From: Oscillospiraceae bacterium
GTDB lineage: Bacteria > Bacillota > Clostridia > Oscillospirales > Ruminococcaceae
Assembly: GCA_025758045.1 (NCBI GenBank)
Contig: CP107208.1
Location: forward strand, 1,302,001-1,366,000
Direction of reading: 5' to 3'
Length of the DNA: 64,000 nt
In this document: positions 44,544-52,461 of the stretch, piece by piece
Layout: each line of letters begins with the position of its first letter
How positions within the stretch are numbered: the stretch's first letter is position 1
Position numbers and translations under genes: made by a program
Notes under the pieces: model-generated
The model's database searches: none
What the model was told of the DNA's origin: nothing
Seen by the model: the letters and a program-made list of their open reading frames with translations, nothing else

Positions 44544-45292
44544 TCGGCCGCGGCTGTCGAGACAGCCCCCGCGGTCAGCGTCTGCCACAGTTCCTCTCCG
44601 TCGGCGTAGTGGGCGGCCTGTTCCTCATTCAGCACAGCGCGGCGGCCCACATACAGGGTGGACAGCACGCTCTGGTTGCTGTCGGTGGCATCGTCCAGCA
44701 GCGTGTAGCCGTCATAATCGCCCAGATCCATCCCGGCCAGCACCCGGCAATCGGTCCAGCGGTAGACCATATTCTGCCAATCGTCAGCGTCATCCTCGGG
44801 CGGGGTGCCGTCCAGGTAGGCCAGTGCGCCGGTGGATTTCTGGAAGCCCGCCGGGTCCGCGATGAGCATCACATACAGCGTGCCGCTATCGCTCAGGTCG
44901 GCGCTCAGCCGGGTGACACCCGCCATCTGGTTGTAGGCATCGGTGTTGTCGTTCTCGGCGTTAAAATCTACGGTGTAACTGTTGACCTGCACCACAACCT
45001 TGCCATCACCGTTCAGGTCGGTGCAGTAGGGCGTCAGCGCATCCTGCAGGGCAGTCACGGTGTCAGCGGGCAGGTCGTACTGGCCGATGTAGCCGATCTG
45101 CACGTCCGGCCGGGTCTGGAAGACGGTATCCTTGATGAACCACGCCACCACCAGAATGGCCACCACCACGCCCAATACGATGAACTTATGATAGTGCCAC
45201 CAGTTCTGGGCCTTTTCCTTTTTGGTGTATTCCTTCGGCGGTTTGGGGGTATGATCGTACTGTTCTACGCTGTCTTTGGTGACCCATGCCAT
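44540..45292 (-). CDS. uncharacterised single-pass membrane protein
   Basis: The 250 residues have a charged N-terminus (KPPKEYTKKEKAQNWWHYHK), one membrane helix (FIVLGVVVAILVVAWFI, about residues 37-53) and an outward domain of about 195 residues rich in Asp. The domain resembles the DUF-type surface proteins of Clostridia, which I cannot name with confidence. The start is chosen at ATG 45292 with AAGGAG upstream; a TTG at 45325 would add 11 residues. It is coupled to the small gene that follows. Confidence 0.7.
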   Translation of the reverse strand: MAWVTKDSVEQYDHTPKPPKEYTKKEKAQNWWHYHKFIVLGVVVAILVVAWFIKDTVFQTRPDVQIGYIGQYDLPADTVTALQDALTPYCTDLNGDGKVVVQVNSYTVDFNAENDNTDAYNQMAGVTRLSADLSDSGTLYVMLIADPAGFQKSTGALAYLDGTPPEDDADDWQNMVYRWTDCRVLAGMDLGDYDGYTLLDDATDSNQSVLSTLYVGRRAVLNEEQAAHYADGEELWQTLTAGAVSTAAAE

Positions 45293-45396
45293 GGGGTGCA
45301 CGCTCCTTCGGGGCTTGAAAGCCAAATTTCTATTTATTATAACACATAAAGCAAGGGCGAATTGTAAACTTATTTTGACGCCGCCCTGATAACGCC

Positions 45397-45425
45397 TTGC
45401 AAAACCGGGCTAAAGCGGGTATCAT
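45397..45425 (+). promoter_or_regulatory. promoter of the C39-like protein gene
   Basis: TTGCAA (45397-45402), 17 bp spacer, TATCAT (45420-45425), 46 bases before ATG. Confidence 0.55.
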
Positions 45426-45470
45426 ACAAATAAGAGCGGCCCAAAACAGCCGCAGAAAGGCTGCATTTGT

Positions 45471-46784
45471 ATGGATAAAAACACCTTTTTATTGCAGGAC
45501 ACCGAGGCTTTTATGCGCGGCGAACTGGACAACGTAACCGTGGCGGGGGGCAGCATCGTGCTGGATCTGGTACAGGGCAGCTATGTGCCCTACGGCTGCT
45601 ACACCAGCGCGCCCATCCCGATGCCGCTGTTTGACGCCCTGTGGCCCAGCTGGAACGCCGCCACTCCGCCGGGCACCGCCGTGGAGACCCAGGTGCGGGT
45701 TCTGGTGGACGGTAACTGGACGGCCTGGATGGCCTTTGGCAAGTGGAGCCTCTACCTGAAGCGGGAGGGGGCTGCCCCCCGGGAGCGCGGCCCGCTGCAG
45801 ATGATGCCGGATTGCCTGCTGCTGGACAGCAAGTGTGCCACCCAGGTGCAGCTGCGCATCTACCTGTACAGCAAAAACGAAAAGGCCACCCCCGCCGTAC
45901 ACCTGCTGGGCGCTACCGTGCGGATGGTGGATGTCATCCCCTCCGGCGGGCGGCCGGTGAACCGAACCCTGCACCTGATGCCCTACCTGCAAAAGCGCCG
46001 CGCCCCGGTCCTGGCCCCCTGGATGGACCTGGCCATCAGCCTGGCCAGCCTGACCAACCGCTGGGGCGCCGACATCCTGCCTGAAGAATTTGCCCAGGCC
46101 TTGCGGGACTGGCGCAAACCCGACGGCTGCGATTGCCGCAATTTAGGCTTTGCCGCCGCTGCCGCCGGAAGCTGGGGCTTCCCCGCCTGGCTGTGCTGGG
46201 GTGGGCTGAACATTTTGCGGGACGAAATGCGCAAAGGCTACGGCGCGGTGGTAGCCCTGCAGGCCACCCCTGCCGAGAAAGAGCACGGCCTGCCTGACCG
46301 CCGCTTTGCCGCCGTGCGCGGCTTTGTGGCAGGGGCCTCCGCCCCGCAGGTGCTGCTGTGCGACCCCTGGGCCGACGGCACCGATTTTGACGCCGAGACC
46401 GCCATGCCGCTGGATGACTTTTTGGTTGCTTGGGACAACGTAGCCCTGCTGATGCGCCGCCGCCTTGAGGAGCAGCCCGCCTGGGCCCCCACCCACGGCA
46501 GCGCATGGATCCGCCCCGTGGGCACCGACGCCCCCGGCATCTACCGCCTGTATGTGAACGGCGAGGAGCACCCGATTCCTGATGACTTCTGCGCCCTGGG
46601 CGGCCTGCTGGCCTGGACCACCCCGGACGACCACCCCCACGCCACCACGGCCCACCGCAGCTTCCACTTTGTGGAGCCGGAGGCAGGCGGTATCCGGCTG
46701 GAATCCGGCGAAACGCCCTGCAAGTACACCGTCTACCTTATCGATACCTCCGGCTGCATGCTGGTGGGGGATGTGACGGTGTAA
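45471..46784 (+). CDS. C39-like peptidase-fold protein, probably without full catalytic residues
   Basis: The 437 residues appear to have three parts: a beta-rich N-terminal region (about 1-170), a papain-like C39-type region (about 180-335) and a beta C-terminal region. In the middle, CDCRNLGFAAAAAGSWGFPAW (Cys220, Cys222) holds the place of the usual catalytic Cys segment and VLLCDPWAD (295-303) resembles the final Asp segment. The His normally found before VxRGF is replaced: the sequence is RRFAAVRGFV. There is no signal peptide. The family assignment is tentative, and activity is doubtful. Confidence 0.6.
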   Translation: MDKNTFLLQDTEAFMRGELDNVTVAGGSIVLDLVQGSYVPYGCYTSAPIPMPLFDALWPSWNAATPPGTAVETQVRVLVDGNWTAWMAFGKWSLYLKREGAAPRERGPLQMMPDCLLLDSKCATQVQLRIYLYSKNEKATPAVHLLGATVRMVDVIPSGGRPVNRTLHLMPYLQKRRAPVLAPWMDLAISLASLTNRWGADILPEEFAQALRDWRKPDGCDCRNLGFAAAAAGSWGFPAWLCWGGLNILRDEMRKGYGAVVALQATPAEKEHGLPDRRFAAVRGFVAGASAPQVLLCDPWADGTDFDAETAMPLDDFLVAWDNVALLMRRRLEEQPAWAPTHGSAWIRPVGTDAPGIYRLYVNGEEHPIPDDFCALGGLLAWTTPDDHPHATTAHRSFHFVEPEAGGIRLESGETPCKYTVYLIDTSGCMLVGDVTV

Positions 46785-46821
46785 GGAATTTGCCAAATCG
46801 AAATTTGTGGAGGAAAGCCCG

Positions 46822-47013
46822 ATGAAAGAAAAGAGTTGTCAAACTCGTTGAGGAACGATTCACTATTGAGCAAGCGTATCAAACCCGGATACAATTACTC
46901 TTGTTTTTCTGCCGGGATTGACTGCGGATCATCGATCGTTTGATAAGCAGATTCCGTATTTTGAGAACAGGTATAATGTTATCATCTGGGATGCGGCGGC
47001 ACATATTCTTTTT
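46822..47013 (+). pseudogene. alpha/beta-hydrolase gene remnant
   Basis: An ATG with GGAGGAAAGCC upstream is followed by a broken frame. In one reading, GTIHY-stop-ASVSNPDTITLVFLPGLTADHRSFDKQ and IPYFENRYNVIIWDAAAH match the start of a family of alpha/beta hydrolases (usually ending ...WDxxxHGxS). There is a stop where Trp is expected, at least one frameshift before it, and the sequence ends at the HG of the nucleophile-side loop. The rest of the gene is gone. Confidence 0.65.
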
Positions 47014-47067
47014 TGTCCGGAAGCGTGGTATACATTGCACATAGACGCACCTGAGGGAGGGACAGAA

Positions 47068-47425
47068 ATGGAAACTGAAAAAAGTATATGCCATGCCATT
47101 TGCAAAAATATATCCTATGCTGGTGGAAAAGGCAGCCCGCAAGGGGCGGACGCAGGCAGAAGTAGATGAAATTATTGGGTGGCTGACGGGTTACAGCGCC
47201 CCACAAATTGAGGCTGCGGTGCAGAATGGAACGCTGTATGGAGATTTCTTTCGAGATGCTCCGCAGCTCAATCCGGACCGGGTGCTCATAAAGGGCAGCA
47301 TCTGCGGCGTAAAGCTGGAGAGCATCGAAGAGCCGCTGATGAAGGAGATCCGCTATTTGGACAAGCTGGTGGATGAGCTGGCTAAGGGCAAAGCGATGGA
47401 GAAAATCAAGCGGACAAACAAATGA
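47068..47425 (+). pseudogene. DUF2200-family gene with a frameshift in an A6 tract
   Basis: The intact part from the ATG at 47093 gives 110 residues, MPFAKIYPMLVEKAARKGRTQ, VDEIIGWLTGY, FFRDAPQLNPDRVLIKGSICG, IRYLDKLVDELAKGKAMEKI, a clear DUF2200 match. In the same frame upstream are the family residues KKVYA, but no start codon. An ATG at 47068 with GGGAGG 7 bases upstream is one base out of frame across AAAAAA (47078-47083). So the gene either has a single-base error or relies on slippage. The function of DUF2200 is unknown. Read from 47093, it may still make a slightly shortened protein. Confidence 0.7.
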
Positions 47426-47439
47426 GGAAAAGCAGCCTA

Positions 47440-47468
47440 TTATACACCGACAGAGAATGTGGTATAAT
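47440..47468 (+). promoter_or_regulatory. promoter of the acetyltransferase gene
   Basis: TTATAC (47440-47445), 17 bp spacer, TATAAT (47463-47468). Confidence 0.55.
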
Positions 47469-47503
47469 CCTTGAAAAAACACTGTATGGAAAGGACAAAC
47501 ACG

Positions 47504-48097
47504 ATGAACGCTCTGGATATTATGAAACGCCCTGCCGCCTACGTCAGCGGCTATGAAAACACCCCCACGGAGGAACAGAACCGTGCAAAGCAACTGTGCT
47601 GGGAGTACAACCGCACCGCTCCTAACGAACAGGAAAAGCGGCGCAGTATCCTGCAGACCCTGCTGGGCACCTGCTCTCCCATGACCGGCATTGAGCCAGA
47701 TTTCCACTGTGACTATGGCTTCAATATCCATACCCACGGCTTGGCGGTCATCAATTATAACTGCGTCATTCTGGATACCTCTCCGGTAAACATCGGAGCA
47801 GGTGCCTTTATTGCCCCCGGCGTATGCCTTGCCTGCTCCGGTCATGCCATCGACCCGGAGCAGCGCAGCCACGGCATTGGCATCTCGGCACCCATTACGC
47901 TGGAGGAAAACGTCTGGATCGGTGCAAATTCCACCGTCTGCGGCGGCGTTACCATCGGGGCAGGCTCGGTTATCGGGGCGGGAAGCGTCGTCACTCATGA
48001 CATTCCCGCCGGCGTCATCGCTGCGGGGGTGCCCTGCAAGGTGATCCGCCCCATTACCGAAAAAGATAAGTTCAAGCCGGAGGATATTCTGTTCTGA
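47504..48097 (+). CDS. maltose O-acetyltransferase-like hexapeptide acetyltransferase
   Basis: This cytoplasmic trimeric enzyme moves acetyl from acetyl-CoA to a sugar. The 197 residues have the maltose acetyltransferase N-terminus (RPAAYVSGYENTPTEEQNRAKQLCWEYN), and then left-handed beta-helix repeats with FIAPGVCLACSGHAIDPEQR (catalytic His), VWIGANSTVCGGVTIGAGSVIGAGSVV and GVPCKVIRPI. The start is ATG 47504 with AAAGGA upstream; earlier in-frame codons are not needed. The acceptor sugar is unknown (Maa, LacA or NodL-like). Confidence 0.9.
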   Translation: MNALDIMKRPAAYVSGYENTPTEEQNRAKQLCWEYNRTAPNEQEKRRSILQTLLGTCSPMTGIEPDFHCDYGFNIHTHGLAVINYNCVILDTSPVNIGAGAFIAPGVCLACSGHAIDPEQRSHGIGISAPITLEENVWIGANSTVCGGVTIGAGSVIGAGSVVTHDIPAGVIAAGVPCKVIRPITEKDKFKPEDILF

Positions 48098-48216
48098 GAA
48101 ATTCAGATTGGAAACGCTGAAAAAACATACGCACAAGCCCTCCGGGGACATTTTTGTTTTTCGCCATGCTTTTCTGTGGGGAGAAGGCATGGTATACTGA
48201 AACCGACAACTCGGAA

Positions 48217-48245
48217 TTGACCGAGTTCTTTGAGTGAGATATACT
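48217..48245 (+). promoter_or_regulatory. promoter of the AT-rich membrane protein gene
   Basis: TTGACC (48217-48222), 17 bp spacer, TATACT (48240-48245). AACTCGG-AATTGA-CCGAGTT (about 48208-48227) overlaps the -35 as a possible operator. Confidence 0.6.
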
Positions 48246-48296
48246 TTTTGGACGAAGGGAAGGAAGAAGAAAAAAGTACTTTAGAGGTATTATGGA

Positions 48297-48824
48297 ATGA
48301 GTAATAAATTGGTTGAGCACAAAGAATCAAAAGAAATATTAACTGGAAATCAAAAGAAAATTTTGTTTTGGATTTGTTTCATTATTTTAAGTATAGTTTT
48401 CATTACAGTCTGGATAAATATACTTTTGACATCTAAAGCATTTAATACACAAATGGAAGAGATGGTACTGGGAGAAGATTACTATATGGAGGATATTGTG
48501 ATTACAGGTAAAAGGGCTGAAGATGCCTCGGCTGATACGATATCTCAGAATTATTTCTTCTACTACAACAATGGAAAAGTGAATGATTATCACAAGCGAA
48601 TGCAAGTACCAGGATTTGTATATTCGGAATATAATGTAGGAGATTCCATAGCTGCATATACCACAGACCATGTTAGTTATTCTTATTACAAGTATGGGAT
48701 TCTTCCGGATACAGAGTATACAAACAATGAATTAATGAAAGTGGCTGGCGTATTGCTTGGAATAGGAATATTTTTATTGGCTTTGTTTGGGGTATTAAGT
48801 AAGAAAATGAATTACAAGAAGTAA
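48297..48824 (+). CDS. uncharacterised two-helix membrane protein, AT-rich
   Basis: The 175 residues start with a charged segment, one helix (ILFWICFIILSIVFITVWI, about residues 22-40), an extracellular domain rich in Tyr/Asn (MVLGEDYYMEDIVITGKRAE, YFFYYNNGKVNDYHKRM, VGDSIAAYTTDH), and a second helix (VAGVLLGIGIFLLALFGVL). The gene is far more AT-rich than its neighbours and uses AT-rich codons, which suggests recent acquisition. The ribosome site AGAGG is weak but a good promoter lies 52 bases upstream. The layout resembles DUF3592-like domains, but this is not certain. Confidence 0.65.
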   Translation: MSNKLVEHKESKEILTGNQKKILFWICFIILSIVFITVWINILLTSKAFNTQMEEMVLGEDYYMEDIVITGKRAEDASADTISQNYFFYYNNGKVNDYHKRMQVPGFVYSEYNVGDSIAAYTTDHVSYSYYKYGILPDTEYTNNELMKVAGVLLGIGIFLLALFGVLSKKMNYKK

Positions 48825-48897
48825 CCAACTTCCAGTTTGTCGTCTAAAAGTCATCCTATACAAAAGCCGTCGGAGGTTGTGCCTCTGGCGGCTTTCT

Positions 48898-50292
48898 TTA
48901 AAAATCTATCCGTTTTTTCGCCCGCTTCTGGTACAGCACCAGCGCCACTACCAGTGTGGCGGCTTCGCCCAGGGCCAGCGGCCACCAGACGAGGGAGACA
49001 TTCTCCGGGCCGGTCACCAGCCGGGTCAGCGCCCAGACCGGCGGCAGCACAAACAACACCTGGCGGCACAGCGAGATGACCAGCGACTCTACGCCGCACT
49101 CCAATGCCTGGAACACCCCCTGGAATGCGATGCACAGCCCCGCAAACAAGAAGCCCAGCGAGACGATGCGCATGCAGTCCACACACATGGCGTGAGTGGT
49201 AGCGGACAGCGAGAACAGCCCTGCCAACGGCTGGGCGAATAATTCCACTCCGGCACAGCCCAGCAGCATCAGCCCGGCCGTGTAACCCAGACCCCAGCGG
49301 ATGCCCTGCTGTACCCGAGCCCGGCTGCGCAGGCCATAGTTGAACGCCACCACCGGCGTGATGGCATCCCGCACGCCAAAGGCCGCAAAAATAATCAACT
49401 GCTGAATTTTATAGTACAGCCCGTAGACTGTCACGGCATTCTGCCCCACATCGGGCATGACGGCCAAAATCAGGTTGAGGGAGTAGGTCATAACGGTGAG
49501 CAGCGCTTGCGAAATAATGGCAGGCAGGCCGATGGCATAAATAGAGCGGATAACGTCCCAGCGCGGTTTCCAATAGCGCAGGCTGCTGTCCAGTTCCACA
49601 TTCAGCTTCAGGTGGAACGCAAGCCCCAGACCCATCGAGGCCAGCTGGCCGATGACCGTTGCCCAGGCTGCGCCCTGTACGCCCATCTGCGGCAGGCCGC
49701 ACCAGCCGTAGATCAAAAACGGGTCCAGCATAATGTTCACCAAGGCACCGCTGATCTGCGCCACGGTGGACCAGAGAGACCGCCCGGTAGCCTGCAGTGT
49801 TTTCTCGTACACCGAGAAGAACACGATGCCGAAGGGGATGCCGCAGCAGATGTGCAGGTAGTCGATAGCCTCGCTTAGCACCTCGCCGCTGATGCTGCCG
49901 CCCGCGCTTTGGGAGTTGACGTAAGGCACCACCCCCACCGCCGAGAACAACATAAACACCGCCGAGATGACCAGCGCCAAAAACTGCGCATTGCCCACGG
50001 CGGCATCGGCACGGTCCTTGTCGCCCAGGCCCAACAGGCGGGCCAGCAGGGCGTTGGTGCCCACACCGGTGCCGATGGACACCGCCACCATAAACAACTG
50101 CACCGGGAAAGCCAGGCTCAAGGCGGTCAGGGCGGTTTCGCCGCCGGTTGCCATGCGGGCCAGGTAGGCGCTGTCCACTACGTTGTAAGCGGCCTGCAGG
50201 ATCATGGATAAAACGATGGGCAGGCCGATGCGGGCCATCAGTTTGGGTACCGGCTCGACCGCCATCGGGTTTTGGGATTGGTTTTGCTGCAT
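48898..50292 (-). CDS. MATE-family efflux transporter
   Basis: This multidrug and toxin extrusion type antiporter has 464 residues and about 12 helices. It starts with PVPKLMARIGLPIVLSMILQAAYNVVDSAYLARM, the typical MATE first helices, followed by LSLAFPVQLFMVAVSIGTGVGTNALLAR and a repeated second half (GLPAIISQALLTVMTYSLNLIL). ATG 50292 has AGGAGG upstream; the longer frame is not supported. Substrates are unknown; cationic drugs or metabolites are usual. Confidence 0.92.
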   Translation of the reverse strand: MQQNQSQNPMAVEPVPKLMARIGLPIVLSMILQAAYNVVDSAYLARMATGGETALTALSLAFPVQLFMVAVSIGTGVGTNALLARLLGLGDKDRADAAVGNAQFLALVISAVFMLFSAVGVVPYVNSQSAGGSISGEVLSEAIDYLHICCGIPFGIVFFSVYEKTLQATGRSLWSTVAQISGALVNIMLDPFLIYGWCGLPQMGVQGAAWATVIGQLASMGLGLAFHLKLNVELDSSLRYWKPRWDVIRSIYAIGLPAIISQALLTVMTYSLNLILAVMPDVGQNAVTVYGLYYKIQQLIIFAAFGVRDAITPVVAFNYGLRSRARVQQGIRWGLGYTAGLMLLGCAGVELFAQPLAGLFSLSATTHAMCVDCMRIVSLGFLFAGLCIAFQGVFQALECGVESLVISLCRQVLFVLPPVWALTRLVTGPENVSLVWWPLALGEAATLVVALVLYQKRAKKRIDF

Positions 50293-50317
50293 ATACGTTC
50301 CTCCTGTAAAAAAGCAC

Positions 50318-50382
50318 AAAAAAATAACGAGTGACGCGATAACCGGATTTACGCAGTTACGCCACTCGTTATTGTTTTTATT
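50318..50382 (-). terminator. intrinsic terminator after the Xaa-Pro aminopeptidase gene
   Basis: On the minus strand AATAACGAGTGGCG and CGTCACTCGTTATT pair around a 23-base loop and TTTTT follows. It lies in the 163-base gap before the MATE gene, so it may also tune that gene. Confidence 0.75.
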
Positions 50383-50455
50383 GTACCAATTTCACCCGGG
50401 AAATGCAAAGGTGGTTTTGCACAAAGATTTTTGGGTTCACCAAATGGTTTTTATA

Positions 50456-52243
50456 TTACCGTCCGATGGGTGCGCACTTATTCTTCAGCCACACCTTTTC
50501 GTCCTCGGTCAGGCGGGGGCTGAGCATTTCGTACACGTGGGCGTGGTAGTTGTTCAGCCAGGTGATCTGGTCGCGGCTCAGCTCGTCCACCAGTACGGGG
50601 GTAGTGTCGATAGGCACCAAGGTCAGCGGGGCAAAGCCCAGCCAATGGCCGTACTGGTTGTCGCCCAGGTCGATGCACTCCAGCTCGTTCTCGATGCGGA
50701 TGCCTACCTCGTCGGTCTCGTAGATACCCGGCTCGTCGGTGATGGTCATGCCCGGCTTGAAGATGATAGGGTTGTTGGGACGCAGGCTCTGGGGGCCTTC
50801 ATGCACGCCGGAGATAAAGCCGACGCCGTGGCCGGTGCCGCAGCGGTAGTTGATCTGGTGTGCCCAAACAGGGCCGCGGGCAAAGGTATCCAGCGCAAAG
50901 CCGGTGCAGTAATCCAGGAACACCGCGCGGGCCATGTCGATATGGCTCTGCAGCACGTAGGTGTAGTAACGGCGCTCGTTGTCGGTCAGCGGGCCGACGG
51001 TGTAAGTACGGGTGATATCGGTAGTGCCGCAGTCATACTGGCCGCCGTTGTCTACCAGCAGGAAGCCCTTCGGATCGATCTTGCTGTTGACGTCGCCCTC
51101 AGCATGGTAGTGCATCATGGCAGCGTTGGTGCCATAAGCGGCGATGGTGGAGAAGCTGTCCTCGAAGTAACCGGGCATCTCGGCGCGGCGCTTCTGCAGC
51201 ATGGTCTCGATGTCCGTCTCGTAAAGGGTCTCGCCGTTGGCCATAGCCTTTTCCAGATCCATCTGGAAGCGGACGACAGCCACACCGTCACGGACATGGC
51301 ACTCGCGGATATTCTCCAGCTCGGTGGGGTTCTTGATGCCCTTCAGCGCAAAGATGGGGTCGGCACCGGCCACGGTCTTATGGGCAGTCAGGGCGGTGTA
51401 CAGGTCGTAGTTGGTGGCCTTCTCGTCCACCAGGAACACCTCGTCGGCAGGCAGGGCGTGAACAGCATCCACCAGCTCGTTGTAGCCGCGCACGGTCACA
51501 CCGCTGGCAGCCAGGGTGGCAGCATCCTCGGCGTTTAGACGGCCGTCGGCCAAAAACAGAGTGCAGGCCTCACGGGTGACCAGGGCGTAAGCCACGGCCA
51601 GCGGGGTGCAGGGCAGGTCGCGGGCACGCAGGTTCAGCAGCCAGCCCACGCAGTCCAGGCCGGTGACGGCCAGGGCAGTAGCACCGGCCTTTTCCAGTTC
51701 GGCGCGCACCAGGGCGATGCGGTCCGCAGCGGTGGCGCCGGTCTGGGCCGGGGTCAGCAGCTCGCAGGCGGTGTCAGGCAAGGGCTTGCGCTCGCCGGTA
51801 GCATCCCAGATGGAGCTGGCTACGTCCTGACTCTTGAGGGCAGCGCCGCTTTTGGCCAGGGCGGCGGCGTATTCCTCGGCCAAAGTGGCGGGCACACAGC
51901 TGCCGTCCAGCAGCAGGGTCTCGCCGGCCGTGAAGTTGGCGGTCAGGTACTCGGCCACAGTAGGCACACCGGCAGAACCAGCGTGCATGCACTGGATCTC
52001 GGTGCCGGCCAGCTGCTTGTCCGCCTGGACATAGAAACGGCCATCGCACCACAGGGCGCTGGTGTGCTGGTTCACCACCAGGGTGGAGTTCTCGCCGGTA
52101 AAGCCGGAGAACCAGGGCAGGGCGTTGTAATAGTCAGGCAGGTACTCACTGCAATGGGGATCACTGGTCATCAGCAGCACACCGTCGGCCCCGGCTGCTT
52201 TTGCAGCGGCGCGCAGTGCGGCGATTTTTTCGTTGGTAGTCAA
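50456..52243 (-). CDS. M24B family Xaa-Pro aminopeptidase, three-domain type
   Basis: This di-metal peptidase removes an N-terminal residue before proline. The 595 residues have two creatinase-like N-terminal domains and a C-terminal pita-bread domain with all five metal ligands: VDNGGQYDCGTTDITRTY (two Asp), GTGHGVGF (His), TITDEPGIYE (Glu) and RIENELE (Glu). The large three-domain form is the eukaryote- and Clostridia-like type. The TTG at 52243 is chosen as start because AAGGAG lies 9 bases upstream; a longer frame to 52285 has no ribosome site. A related, shorter enzyme begins at the window end. Confidence 0.93.
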   Translation of the reverse strand: MTTNEKIAALRAAAKAAGADGVLLMTSDPHCSEYLPDYYNALPWFSGFTGENSTLVVNQHTSALWCDGRFYVQADKQLAGTEIQCMHAGSAGVPTVAEYLTANFTAGETLLLDGSCVPATLAEEYAAALAKSGAALKSQDVASSIWDATGERKPLPDTACELLTPAQTGATAADRIALVRAELEKAGATALAVTGLDCVGWLLNLRARDLPCTPLAVAYALVTREACTLFLADGRLNAEDAATLAASGVTVRGYNELVDAVHALPADEVFLVDEKATNYDLYTALTAHKTVAGADPIFALKGIKNPTELENIRECHVRDGVAVVRFQMDLEKAMANGETLYETDIETMLQKRRAEMPGYFEDSFSTIAAYGTNAAMMHYHAEGDVNSKIDPKGFLLVDNGGQYDCGTTDITRTYTVGPLTDNERRYYTYVLQSHIDMARAVFLDYCTGFALDTFARGPVWAHQINYRCGTGHGVGFISGVHEGPQSLRPNNPIIFKPGMTITDEPGIYETDEVGIRIENELECIDLGDNQYGHWLGFAPLTLVPIDTTPVLVDELSRDQITWLNNYHAHVYEMLSPRLTEDEKVWLKNKCAPIGR

Positions 52244-52389
52244 AACGGATCGCTCCTTTTTATTAATGTAGGCTAGGAATATCATACCACTTTCTTAGGA
52301 AATAATAAAGAGGGTAGACTTTTTCGCGATAAATTTTCAAAAAATTCAAAAATTTCCGCGCAAAAAGGCCCGAAACCCCTTGACGCGTT

Positions 52390-52398
52390 TGTTATAAT
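52390..52398 (+). promoter_or_regulatory. extended -10 promoter of the CobW/COG0523 operon
   Basis: TGTTATAAT, an extended -10 with consensus TATAAT (52393-52398). There is no good -35 at the normal distance. Confidence 0.45.
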
Positions 52399-52461
52399 GA
52401 TATTAGCAGTTAAACACATATATTGCTAACATCTGTGAACATTTGAATAGAGGTAACAATC

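Noticed and set aside
42891..44609. 572-codon plus-strand frame over the TetR gene and its neighbours
   Set aside because: It crosses two real minus-strand genes and a MITE, and has no recognisable domain.
46879..48190. Long minus-strand frames (87 and 402 codons) over the accessory patch
   Set aside because: They are shadows of the plus-strand DUF2200 and acetyltransferase genes, with no ribosome sites or domains.
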